A DNA stretch of 64,000 nt from Flagellimonas hymeniacidonis (GTDB lineage: Bacteria; Bacteroidota; Bacteroidia; Flavobacteriales; Flavobacteriaceae), in the NCBI RefSeq assembly GCF_008040165.1, contig NZ_VRUR01000002.1, positions 1,426,001 through 1,490,000 on the forward strand, written 5' to 3'. Position numbers and translations under genes: made by a program. Shown in pieces: positions 52,965 through 61,743 of this stretch (the first letter of the stretch is position 1; each line of letters opens with the position of its first letter). The notes below the pieces were generated by a model that worked only from the letters and a program-made list of their open reading frames with translations, was not told the DNA's origin and ran no database searches.

Positions 52965-54887
52965 ATGTGCGGCATTAACGGCATAATCACTAAGAAAAAT
53001 AGTTCGGTAAATACACTGAAGGAGCAGGTGCAAAAAATGAACGACTTCATCGTTCACAGAGGTCCTGATGATGATGGCATCTATTTAAATGAAGGAGAAG
53101 GCTATGGATTGGGAATGGGAATGCGCAGACTTTCAATTATTGATCTAAGCTCTGGCAAACAACCTATCATATCGGATGATAACTCAATTGCACTTGTTTT
53201 TAATGGGGAAATATATAATTATCGCCAATTGAGAGAGAACCTGATAACTGAAGGTGTAATTTTTAATACCAAAAGTGATACAGAGGTCATTTTAAAACTA
53301 TACCAAAAATATGGGGTTGACAGCTTTAATCAATTGGATGGAATGTTTGCCTTCAGTTTATATGACAAAAAATTGAATAAGGTATTCATAGCAAGGGATT
53401 TTTTTGGTGAAAAACCCTTATACTATTCAAAAATCAATGAAAACTTCTATTGGGCTTCAGAACTAAAATCCCTGACCAAGGTATCACAATTGCCCCTTGC
53501 CATTTCAAGAGAGGGTATAAACCTGTTTTTTAGACTTACCTATATTCCTGCACCATATACCATATATGAAGGGGTTCATAAACTTCAGGCCAATCATTAC
53601 TTGACGTACGATCTTTCCAAACATGAAATTACAGTTGAGGAAATTCACCCCTACTCCTACCCAGAAAAAAAGGAAATTGGTTTTGAGGAAGCCAAAAATA
53701 CCGTTAAGGATATGGTATACAAAAGTGTTGAAAGCAGGTCTATATCCGATGTTCCTTTAGGTACTTTTTTATCTGGAGGAGTAGACTCATCCATTGTTTC
53801 CCTTTGTTTATCAGAGGCCACCTCAAGCAAGATAGATACTTTTTCAATTGGTTTTGAAAAAGCATCCTTTGATGAAACAGATAAGTCCAGACTGGTTGCA
53901 AAACACATAAATAGTAATCATCATGAGTTTATAATTGGAGAAAACGATTTGAAGGATCGCATCCATGATATTCTCATCAATTTTGATGAGCCATTTTCAG
54001 ATACGGCCTCCCTACCCACGGAACTTGTTGCTCGTAAAACCCGGGAACACGTAACTGTTGCCCTTACAGGGGATGGCGGAGATGAAATTTTTGGGGGATA
54101 TAATAAATATTACATCGGCAAGTTGAATGCAAAGTACACTAACATAATGCCCGAATCCCTTCATAAACTTGCTAGAAAATCCGCAAACTCTCTACTTAGA
54201 ACAAAGGACGACAAACGTGGAAAACGATTTAAGGTAAGAAGATTTTTAAACGCTGTGGATTATCAAAATTTGTTTTATTGGGATATTATCTCTTTGAACA
54301 ATACGTCCCATCAAATTTCCCAAATCTTAACACAAAAATGGCATCAATCAGATATCTTGGACCATTACCAAGAACAATTGGGCATTAAACAACCTACCTC
54401 GCTAACCGATTTTAGATTAGTGGATTGGGTATTAAGTCTTGAAGGGGGAATGCTTCCCAAAGTTGATCGTACGAGCATGTTGAACTCACTGGAATGCAGA
54501 GCACCTTTTCTTAATAGAGAACTCTGGAATTTTACCAATAGTCTTCCTGAGAGTTATTTGATGAAAAATTGGAATAAAAAATATATCTTAAAAGAAGCAT
54601 TTAAAGATAAGTTCCCAGCAAACTTTCTGGAGCGAAGCAAAAGTGGATTTGGCTCACCGGTTGGAGACTGGCTTAGACAAAGTCTGAGACCAGAACTTGA
54701 ATCCTACATAGAGTCAGGGTTCCTTAAAAGTCAAGATATTTTTAATGTAGAAAATGTTCAGGCATTAGTTTTAAACCATCTTAATGGAAAACAAGATAAT
54801 ACCTTCAGGGTTTGGGGGTTCTATTGTTTTCAAAAATGGTACAACCACAATGCCATTAAACCAAACTATAAAACCGATAAATCCTAA
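52965..54887 (+). CDS. Second AsnB-type glutamine amidotransferase
   Basis: A 640-residue protein with catalytic Cys2 (MCGINGI), the glutaminase RRLSIIDLSSGKQP and NGEIYNYRQLRE segments, PP-loop FLSGGVDSSIVSLC, and TGDGGDEIFGGYNKYY. It is clearly diverged from the first copy and slightly longer. Its length and motifs resemble true asparagine synthetase as well as WbtH/WbpS-like enzymes, so either role is possible. Two copies in one EPS operon suggest two different uronic acids are amidated. The next ORF's long version overlaps its 3' end, but that start is not used. Confidence 0.8.
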   Translation: MCGINGIITKKNSSVNTLKEQVQKMNDFIVHRGPDDDGIYLNEGEGYGLGMGMRRLSIIDLSSGKQPIISDDNSIALVFNGEIYNYRQLRENLITEGVIFNTKSDTEVILKLYQKYGVDSFNQLDGMFAFSLYDKKLNKVFIARDFFGEKPLYYSKINENFYWASELKSLTKVSQLPLAISREGINLFFRLTYIPAPYTIYEGVHKLQANHYLTYDLSKHEITVEEIHPYSYPEKKEIGFEEAKNTVKDMVYKSVESRSISDVPLGTFLSGGVDSSIVSLCLSEATSSKIDTFSIGFEKASFDETDKSRLVAKHINSNHHEFIIGENDLKDRIHDILINFDEPFSDTASLPTELVARKTREHVTVALTGDGGDEIFGGYNKYYIGKLNAKYTNIMPESLHKLARKSANSLLRTKDDKRGKRFKVRRFLNAVDYQNLFYWDIISLNNTSHQISQILTQKWHQSDILDHYQEQLGIKQPTSLTDFRLVDWVLSLEGGMLPKVDRTSMLNSLECRAPFLNRELWNFTNSLPESYLMKNWNKKYILKEAFKDKFPANFLERSKSGFGSPVGDWLRQSLRPELESYIESGFLKSQDIFNVENVQALVLNHLNGKQDNTFRVWGFYCFQKWYNHNAIKPNYKTDKS

Positions 54888-54888
54888 A

Positions 54889-56019
54889 ATGAAGAAAAAG
54901 ATATTAATCATCTGTTCTTATGATGGATCCTTAATCACATTTAGAGGCGATTTCATCCAGGATTTGGTTAAAGAAGGGTATTCTGTATATGCAGCTGCCC
55001 CTGAAATGAGTTCCAAAGTAAATGAGAAAATAAAAGAATTTGGAGCTTCTCCTCTTTCATTTCAGTTAAAAAGAACTGGCCTTAGCCCTTTTAGCGATAT
55101 CCGATCAATGCTTCAGTTAAAAAAAATAATCCAGAAGCACCAAATTGATATCGTATTCCCGTACACAATTAAACCTGTCATTTATGGTTCTATGGCCGCA
55201 AATTTATCTAGGACACCAGTTGTTTCACTCATAACGGGTCTAGGTTTCACGTTTACAGGTATTTCATTAAAAGCCAGACTATTGCAGAGCATTGCAGAGT
55301 TTTTATATAAAATTTCTATACAGAAAAACAAACTAGTTATATTTCAAAATAAGGATGACGCTGAATTATTCCGAAAGAGAAACATCTTGTCTAATATCCA
55401 AAACACAAGTGTAGTCAATGGTTCTGGTGTAAACTTGGATAGATACTCATATAGAGAGAATACAAACACTACAGGCGCAGTTAAATTCTTGTTTGTGGCT
55501 CGGTTGATTCGAGAGAAAGGAATTCACCTTTATATTGAGGCAGCCAAAATGCTAAAGTCTAAATTTCCTATGGCCGAATTCCATATCATTGGAGCTCCAG
55601 ACAAATCACCTTCTTCTATAAATATTAAAGATTTAACCCACTTTCATGATAATGGAGTTGTGATTTACCATGGACGTCAGAACAACGTTTCATATTTTCT
55701 AGGAAAGTCAGATATTTTTGTTCTCCCAACATACTATAGAGAAGGTGTTCCACGGTCAATCTTAGAAGCTTTATCAGTTGGATTACCGATCATAACAACA
55801 GATAGTCCAGGCTGTAGGGAAACCGTTGTAGGGAGTGAAAATGGGAAATTAATTTCACCCGGAAGTCTCGAAGAACTTGTAGGTGCGATGCAGTTTTTTC
55901 TTGAAAATCCATCCGCAATACATCAAATGGGGATATCCAGTCGTGAACTGGCTGAAAAAAAGTTCGACGTAAAAATCATCAATAAAGAAATTATAAGTAG
56001 TTTAAACCTTCATCTCTAG
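54889..56019 (+). CDS. PglA-like GT4 glycosyltransferase
   Basis: The ATG at 54889, one base after the previous stop, is chosen over a longer overlapping frame. The 376-residue enzyme begins KKKILIICSYDGSLITFRGD. It contains FPYTIKPVIYGSMAA, SLITGLGFTFTG and the donor motif PTYYREGVPRSILEALSVGL with TTDSPGCRETV. These match PglA-like transferases that add the second sugar (GalNAc or Gal) to the lipid-linked first sugar. Position just ahead of the PglC-like phosphoglycosyl transferase, as in pgl-type loci, supports that. Confidence 0.87.
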   Translation: MKKKILIICSYDGSLITFRGDFIQDLVKEGYSVYAAAPEMSSKVNEKIKEFGASPLSFQLKRTGLSPFSDIRSMLQLKKIIQKHQIDIVFPYTIKPVIYGSMAANLSRTPVVSLITGLGFTFTGISLKARLLQSIAEFLYKISIQKNKLVIFQNKDDAELFRKRNILSNIQNTSVVNGSGVNLDRYSYRENTNTTGAVKFLFVARLIREKGIHLYIEAAKMLKSKFPMAEFHIIGAPDKSPSSINIKDLTHFHDNGVVIYHGRQNNVSYFLGKSDIFVLPTYYREGVPRSILEALSVGLPIITTDSPGCRETVVGSENGKLISPGSLEELVGAMQFFLENPSAIHQMGISSRELAEKKFDVKIINKEIISSLNLHL

Positions 56020-56042
56020 TGATTAGATTATAATCTGGACAA

Positions 56043-56672
56043 ATGGTCAAAAGTTTTTACACTCTACTACTGAAACCTCTTGCAGACTTTGTGCTGGCAT
56101 TGACCTTGTTAGTTCTACTTTTTCCAATCGGATTTTTTACGAGCATATTATTATACATCTCCAATAACGGAAGTGTTTTCTATATGCAACCAAGACCAGG
56201 AAGATATGGTGAGATTTTTACCCTTATCAAGTTCAAGACCATGAACGATGCTGTTGATGAAGATGGATATTTACTATCGGATACCGTTAGATTAACCCCC
56301 ATTGGGAGGAAAGTAAGGGAACTATCCTTAGATGAACTTCCCCAATTAATCAATATCTTAAAAGGTGAAATGAGTTTTATCGGGCCTAGACCTTTGTTGA
56401 AAAGCTATTTGCCATATTATTCTGAAGAGGAACATAGGAGACATGATGTAAAACCGGGCATCACTGGTCTTGCCCAGATTTCAGGAAGAAATCAGTTGTA
56501 TTGGGACAAACGAATGGAAAAAGATATTGAATATGTTAACACTATTTCTTTAAAAACAGATTTGGTAATTTTGTTTAAAACAATTATTAAAGTAATCAAA
56601 CGTGAAGACATTGAGGTAGATCCTTACTCTAAAATGGTAGATTTCATAACCTTTAAGAAAATGCAGAATTAA
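56043..56672 (+). CDS. PglC-like initiating phosphoglycosyl transferase (first)
   Basis: A 209-residue monotopic phosphoglycosyl transferase with one N-terminal re-entrant hydrophobic helix (residues 13-38). It has the catalytic Asp-Glu pair in LSLDELPQLIN (D97, E98), the GPRPLLKSYLPYYSEEE segment and HDVKPGITGLAQISGRN. It transfers a sugar phosphate to undecaprenyl phosphate at the inner membrane to start the repeat unit. Short size and the partner PglD/E/F-type genes favour a diacetyl-bacillosamine-like sugar. A close relative is encoded about 1 kb on, beyond an inverted sulfotransferase gene. Confidence 0.88.
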   Translation: MVKSFYTLLLKPLADFVLALTLLVLLFPIGFFTSILLYISNNGSVFYMQPRPGRYGEIFTLIKFKTMNDAVDEDGYLLSDTVRLTPIGRKVRELSLDELPQLINILKGEMSFIGPRPLLKSYLPYYSEEEHRRHDVKPGITGLAQISGRNQLYWDKRMEKDIEYVNTISLKTDLVILFKTIIKVIKREDIEVDPYSKMVDFITFKKMQN

Positions 56673-56684
56673 AAAACTTTGAAG

Positions 56685-57470
56685 CTAGTTACACGACATT
56701 TTGTTTGGGTTCCTAAGCTGGTCTGTTAGCTCTTTATATATTGAATCTATTTCCTCATTTACATATTCAAATTTTTTGGCTTTGTTCTTATTTCTTGATG
56801 CTATTTTTGGTTCAGAGTCAAGGCCAATCAATTTGTCAATAATTGGAAGTTGTTCATCAATTTTGTTGAGATCTATGTAAACAACTTTGTCTAAAAGTGC
56901 TGTCTTTTTTGTGAAATCCATATAAAAATCCAGCATAGTATTAATTATCAATTGTTTGCTGGCTTCATCTTTTTTCAGAAAATCCGTCAAATCCACACCC
57001 ACTTTATTTCTCCAAAAAAGTTCATTCAGATAGTCAAATTTGAGATAGTCAAGAATTCCCCAATAATTGATTACAGAGTTTATCCATTTTGAAGGAGATC
57101 GTAAAATACATACATAGGTCAGATTTTTGGCAATATCATTCCTTGATAGCTCTTCCAAATATGCCGACCAAAAACCTGAACATTCCAATTTAAGGTTCAA
57201 AAAGTTCTTACGCTTCTTAAAAAATTTATCGAAATTTCGGTCAAGCCTTTGTAAACTGAGATACTGCATAGGTTGTTGCCGAACATAATTACTTTTATAG
57301 CAACTACTTAGATAATATGTACCTGTTTTAAAAGGAGAAATTAAATAGACGGTATCACTATTAGTTTGCGGATAGCGTTTGAAGTTCATTTTTGCCAAAT
57401 CCAGGACAGATTCGCTATTTTTTGCCAATTTGGCCAAAGGGGATGACAATACAAGTTTTTTGAAATTCAT
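56685..57470 (-). CDS. Divergent sulfotransferase-like protein, reverse-oriented within the EPS run
   Basis: The protein shows a PSB-like loop YLISPFKTGTYYLSSCY (residues 42-58) and a 3'-phosphate-like motif CILRSPSKWINS (R124, S128), the two elements of PAPS sulfotransferases. The frame continues 25 codons upstream to 57545. I choose 57470 because GATATTTG, one base off the TAnnTTTG consensus, lies within that upstream part on the same strand. It is the only leftward gene between 33.5 and 61.7 kb, so it is transcribed separately and may be a late insertion. The substrate is unknown, and the match is weaker than for the first sulfotransferase. Confidence 0.65.
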   Translation of the reverse strand: MNFKKLVLSSPLAKLAKNSESVLDLAKMNFKRYPQTNSDTVYLISPFKTGTYYLSSCYKSNYVRQQPMQYLSLQRLDRNFDKFFKKRKNFLNLKLECSGFWSAYLEELSRNDIAKNLTYVCILRSPSKWINSVINYWGILDYLKFDYLNELFWRNKVGVDLTDFLKKDEASKQLIINTMLDFYMDFTKKTALLDKVVYIDLNKIDEQLPIIDKLIGLDSEPKIASRNKNKAKKFEYVNEEIDSIYKELTDQLRNPNKMSCN

Positions 57471-57582
57471 ATCTAAAATACCTGACAACAAAAAAAAATA
57501 ACCGTTATCCGATTTATTAGCAAATATCTTTTTTTTTACGAACATTTGCCTAAAATACTAACGGACTCAAAAGCATTACTGA

Positions 57583-58221
57583 ATGAGAAAAGTTAAGTTA
57601 CAAATTTATTTGTCCTTCAAAAGGTTTTTTGATTTTATTACTTCCTTACTTGCCTTTGTTTTCCTTTTTCCGATTTTCTTTTTGGTTAGTGCGCTCCTTG
57701 CATTCCAAAATAATGGTTCAATTTTCTTTATTCAAAAGCGACCTGGCCTCAAAGGGAAAATCTTTAAGATAATCAAGTTCAAAACGATGAATGACAAGAC
57801 AAATTCAGACGGAACATTGCTATCAGATATGAAAAGAATAACGCCAATAGGAATTTTTATCCGTAAGTATTCTTTGGATGAAATTCCGCAACTGATCAAT
57901 GTAATGATGGGTCAAATGAGTCTGGTTGGACCTCGTCCTCTTAGAGAAGAGTATCTTCAGTATTACTCTGAAGAGCAAATGAAAAGGCACGATGTTAAAC
58001 CAGGGGTAACCGGATGGGCCCAAGTAAATGGAAGAAATACCATTTCTTGGGAACAAAAGTTTGATTATGATATTTATTATGTGAACCGTATGGGGTTTTT
58101 ACTAGATCTGAAAATTTTGGTACTTACTTTTAAAAAGATATTTTTTCCCAGTGATGTGAATACCGATGAAAATGAAACCATGTCCTTTTTCATGGGTACC
58201 AAACCAGAAATAAACAATTAG
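57583..58221 (+). CDS. PglC-like initiating phosphoglycosyl transferase (second)
   Basis: The 212-residue protein repeats the PglC layout: helix at about 18-42, RPGLKGKIFKIIKFKTMND, the Asp-Glu pair in YSLDEIPQLIN (D99, E100), VGPRPLREEYLQYYSEEQ and HDVKPGVTGWAQVNGRN. It differs in the GWAQVNGRN versus GLAQISGRN segment and in the C-terminus, so substrate preference may differ from the first copy. Three FemAB-like genes follow in the same direction. Confidence 0.88.
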   Translation: MRKVKLQIYLSFKRFFDFITSLLAFVFLFPIFFLVSALLAFQNNGSIFFIQKRPGLKGKIFKIIKFKTMNDKTNSDGTLLSDMKRITPIGIFIRKYSLDEIPQLINVMMGQMSLVGPRPLREEYLQYYSEEQMKRHDVKPGVTGWAQVNGRNTISWEQKFDYDIYYVNRMGFLLDLKILVLTFKKIFFPSDVNTDENETMSFFMGTKPEINN

Positions 58222-58280
58222 CTTTTAACTCCAAAATATATAAAATCGTGTTAAACCACTATAGAGATCATTAGAAGAGA

Positions 58281-59522
58281 ATGAAAAACCAACTAAATAG
58301 TTCTAAGGCCTTTTTAGAGACCTGGATAAAACATTTTAGCAATGATCACAATTTGTGCAAGTTTGAAGTATTTCCAAATATTAACTTCGTTGAGACAAAA
58401 AAAAACTTGATGTATCAAATGCTTGGCGGAACAATGGCGCCAGCGGTGTATTATAATCTTGATCCAGTCAAAAGCCAAGACTTGATAAAAAAGGTGATGA
58501 TACTCTACAACATACCCAGCTACTATGAAATAGCACCACAGAATATACCTCTTGACAACCGTTTCAAATGCAAAGTCGTTAAAGAATACCAAGGATATCT
58601 CTGCAATTTAAAAAATATAGGCAATGTGGAGTCGTACCTTAAGGAAAAGCTATCTGCCAAGGCTTTAAAAAATTTTAAGACTAGAAAAAAAAGACTAGAA
58701 AAATGTTTTGATATTTCTTATGTAAGTCATGATCAAAACATTGATAGACAAACTTTTAATCTGATTTTTTCTAAATTTAAGATTTTACTCAAGAAAAAGT
58801 TTGATGAAAAAAAGGAGTATTTTGAGAGCCTGAAACCCAAAATTTGGGATTTCAATCATGAGTTGGTCTATAATTTGTTGAAAGAGAAGTCCGCCACACT
58901 TGATGTAGTCTACAATGGAAATAACCCCATTTCTATCCGTCTAATCTATCATTTTGGCAAGATATCCCATGCAATCACACCGGTCTATGATAGGAACTAT
59001 GCCAAATTTGGCCTGGGTACTGTGGGCCTTATCAAAAGTATTGAATATTGTTTAGATAGGGGAAGTGAAAAATTTGATCTAGGCAAAGGTGAATATGGGT
59101 ACAAGAAAAATTGGACCGATGAAATTTATCAACATGAACATCATATTTATTATGACAATTCATCCATTTCATGTAAAATATTGATGTTTGGCAAAAGTCT
59201 TAAATTTCGTTTGATACAATCCTTAAGGAATGTTGGTTTTAACAACCTATATCATGCCATTAGGTTTTACGCAATAGTTGGTATTAAAAAAAAGGATAAA
59301 AAAGTTTCTCTATCAGATATTGAAGATATTGTGGAAATTAATTTAGAGGGGAACGAAAAGGTGGATTTTCTTGATAGCAAAAATGCACCTTTAATGAAAG
59401 GAGTTGTGGAATTCATTTATTCATCCCAAGAGCACTATAGCAAAATTTCGATTTTCAAGTCAAAAAGTAACAGAAGGTACTATATAAGGGGAGAGAGAAA
59501 ACAAGTCTGTTTAACACTGTAG
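58281..59522 (+). CDS. FemAB/BioF2-like GNAT-fold acyltransferase (first of three)
   Basis: A 413-residue cytoplasmic protein. The segment LSAKALKNFKTRKKRLEKCF and the later GKISHAITPVYDRNYAKFGL, LDRGSEKFDLGKGEYGYKKN and WTDEIYQHEHHIYY match the BioF2-like acetyltransferase family, which shares the GNAT fold with FemAB aminoacyl transferases. Family members transfer acyl or aminoacyl groups to cell-envelope substrates. The C-terminal about 80 residues are extra and unrecognised. It heads a row of three such genes. Confidence 0.7.
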   Translation: MKNQLNSSKAFLETWIKHFSNDHNLCKFEVFPNINFVETKKNLMYQMLGGTMAPAVYYNLDPVKSQDLIKKVMILYNIPSYYEIAPQNIPLDNRFKCKVVKEYQGYLCNLKNIGNVESYLKEKLSAKALKNFKTRKKRLEKCFDISYVSHDQNIDRQTFNLIFSKFKILLKKKFDEKKEYFESLKPKIWDFNHELVYNLLKEKSATLDVVYNGNNPISIRLIYHFGKISHAITPVYDRNYAKFGLGTVGLIKSIEYCLDRGSEKFDLGKGEYGYKKNWTDEIYQHEHHIYYDNSSISCKILMFGKSLKFRLIQSLRNVGFNNLYHAIRFYAIVGIKKKDKKVSLSDIEDIVEINLEGNEKVDFLDSKNAPLMKGVVEFIYSSQEHYSKISIFKSKSNRRYYIRGERKQVCLTL

Positions 59523-59591
59523 TTGATTTTATAGAACTTACAAATTTGGATTCGATTAACGCTTTTTCATTTGTTTTAAATTTTAATAATA

Positions 59592-60680
59592 ATGGTGTCA
59601 CAAACAGAACTCAAAGCTCTCGATCTTCGGCAAAAAGAATCTCTTAAATCATACACTGAGTTGCTAAACAGTATAGATTTCCTAAATCCGTTTCTTAGAT
59701 TGGAATTAATAGTGCATGATGCTGAAGAAAATAAAATACCCTATTCATTCATATACTTTGAAAAAGGTGAACCTAAAATATTAATGCCTTTTTTTCTAAG
59801 GCCCGTTGAGCTTCTTAAGGATACCAAATATTTTGACGTCGTTTCACCATATGGATATGCAGGACCTGTTATTGCAAAAGGCACAGATTACCTCATGATA
59901 AAGGATTTCTGGGAAAAAGTGGATGATTGGTACCTGAAAAACAACATCATCTCTGAGTTTATGCGATTTTCCTTGAATGGAAATTACCAAGGTTACAATG
60001 GTAATCTTGTCCACACACTTTATAATGTATCTGGGGTCATTGAAGATGAACAGTTACAGTGGATGAATTTTAAATCCAAAGTGCGAAATAATTACCGTAG
60101 GGCAGTTTCCAATAATCTGACCTTTAAATTATTTCACCAAAACATTTCAAAAGATGAAATTAAGGTCTTCTACTCAATCTATACCTCGACGATGAAAAGA
60201 AACCTTGCAAAGAAAAATTATTTTTTCGAAATGAAATATTTCGAAAATTTCATTAACCAGAACCCTGATAAGTGTCTGCTGGCATTAGTTTATAAAGATG
60301 ACATTGCCATCTCTACTGAATTGGTACTTATTTACGACAGAACATTATTCTCCTTTCTTGGTGGAACGCGATCAGATTTTTTTCAAACCAGACCCAATGA
60401 TTTTCTAAAAATAAATGTCATGAAATGGGCAAGGCAACATAATATGAAAAACTACGTTCTAGGTGGAGGAAGAAGCGATAACGATAGCCTTTACCAATAT
60501 AAAAAATCCTTCTTCCCAAAACAGGAAGATGTAGTCTATTTTACAGGTAGGAAAATTGTGCATCCAGAAATATATCAAGCCCTGGTATTGGCCAACAATC
60601 AATCTGAATCGGCCAATGAGACCTTAAATCTAGACTCAACAGGTTTTTTTCCAAAATATAGAGAAAACAAAAGTCAATGA
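59592..60680 (+). CDS. FemAB-like aminoacyl/acyltransferase (second of three)
   Basis: A 362-residue protein with the FemAB-type features PYGYAGPVIAKGTDYLM, the basic KSKVRNNYRRAVSNNLTFKL strand, YSIYTSTMKRNLAKKNYFFE, and YVLGGGRSDNDSLYQYKKSF. FemAB proteins add amino acids from aminoacyl-tRNA to peptidoglycan precursors; relatives in polysaccharide loci are uncharacterised. Its stop overlaps the next start by four bases (ATGA), so the pair is translationally coupled. Confidence 0.75.
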   Translation: MVSQTELKALDLRQKESLKSYTELLNSIDFLNPFLRLELIVHDAEENKIPYSFIYFEKGEPKILMPFFLRPVELLKDTKYFDVVSPYGYAGPVIAKGTDYLMIKDFWEKVDDWYLKNNIISEFMRFSLNGNYQGYNGNLVHTLYNVSGVIEDEQLQWMNFKSKVRNNYRRAVSNNLTFKLFHQNISKDEIKVFYSIYTSTMKRNLAKKNYFFEMKYFENFINQNPDKCLLALVYKDDIAISTELVLIYDRTLFSFLGGTRSDFFQTRPNDFLKINVMKWARQHNMKNYVLGGGRSDNDSLYQYKKSFFPKQEDVVYFTGRKIVHPEIYQALVLANNQSESANETLNLDSTGFFPKYRENKSQ

Positions 60681-61729
60681 AATCCGAACTAACTGCTGTT
60701 ACAGAAAGGGAACAATGGAATAGCGCTTTGGAAAAACATAAGGTCTATGATTTCTATCATACTTATGGTTATCACCAACTATCAAAAAAAAAAGAAGAAA
60801 AAGCTGTTCTTTTGGCGTATGACAATATTGGAGTCACTATTCATCTTCCATTACTGATTAGACCTGTACCAGGTCAAACCAATGTTTACGACGCAACTTC
60901 AGTTTATGGTTATCCTGGACCATTATGCACTGGACATTCTATTTCTTCAGAAACAATTACAAGTTTTAAAGCTTCTTTATTAGATTTTTTTAGAGAAAAC
61001 AACATTGTAAGTGTTTTTTCAAGACTAAATCCTTTTATCCCCAATCAAGAAATTGTTCTACAAGATTTAGGTGATATAGAGATTCTAGGTTCAGTTGTAA
61101 ATATTGATTTAACAAAGGATGTAGAAGAGCAAAGAACTTTATTCTCAAAGACAACCAAACGCTACATTAATAAGGTAAGGAAAATATGTACAACAAGGAT
61201 TAGCAAAGAAAAAGAAGATATATTAAAGTTCATTGAGCTTTACTATGAAAATATGGATAGAGTAAATGCTGACCAAAGTTATTATTTTGATTATGACTAC
61301 TTCTTTAATTTCATACATAGTCCAGACTTTGAGACCGACGTTATTTTTGCAGAATTAAAAGATACGGGGAAAGTTATCTCGGCGGCCATGATGGTCAAGA
61401 CCAATAATATTATCCAATATCATATATCTGGGACGCTTAATGACTACCTAGAAATAACCCCAATTCGTCTTTTAATAGATACAATGCGTATCCGTGGAAC
61501 TGAGCAAGGATACACTTTTTTTAATCTAGGTGGTGGATTGGGAAGTCAAAATGATTCTCTTCTACGTTTCAAATCTTCCTTTTCCAAGGATTTTAGAGAT
61601 TTTAAAGTTTGGAAATTGATTGTGGATCAAACAAAGTATAATCAGTTGACTGGGCCTAAAGCAGAAAAAGTCAATTCGCTCGACAATACTTTCTTTCCAT
61701 TGTACAGATATGAACTGACTAGTAAATAA
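60677..61729 (+). CDS. FemAB-like aminoacyl/acyltransferase (third of three)
   Basis: A 350-residue protein with the same layout as the preceding one: SVYGYPGPLCTGHSISSETI, FSKTTKRYINKVRKICTTRI, FIELYYENMDRVNADQSYYF and FFNLGGGLGSQNDSLLRFKS. The pair probably arose by duplication. The YGYPGP and GGGLGSQND segments are highly typical of the FemX-like group. It ends the rightward run, convergent with the second SGNH protein, 14 bases apart. Confidence 0.77.
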   Translation: MKSELTAVTEREQWNSALEKHKVYDFYHTYGYHQLSKKKEEKAVLLAYDNIGVTIHLPLLIRPVPGQTNVYDATSVYGYPGPLCTGHSISSETITSFKASLLDFFRENNIVSVFSRLNPFIPNQEIVLQDLGDIEILGSVVNIDLTKDVEEQRTLFSKTTKRYINKVRKICTTRISKEKEDILKFIELYYENMDRVNADQSYYFDYDYFFNFIHSPDFETDVIFAELKDTGKVISAAMMVKTNNIIQYHISGTLNDYLEITPIRLLIDTMRIRGTEQGYTFFNLGGGLGSQNDSLLRFKSSFSKDFRDFKVWKLIVDQTKYNQLTGPKAEKVNSLDNTFFPLYRYELTSK

Positions 61730-61743
61730 TCTAGGGACGAAGA

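Noticed and set aside
54784..54888. Extended start of the PglA-like gene
   Set aside because: The extension overlaps the end of the second AsnB-like gene; the ATG one base after that stop gives a normal GT4 N-terminus.
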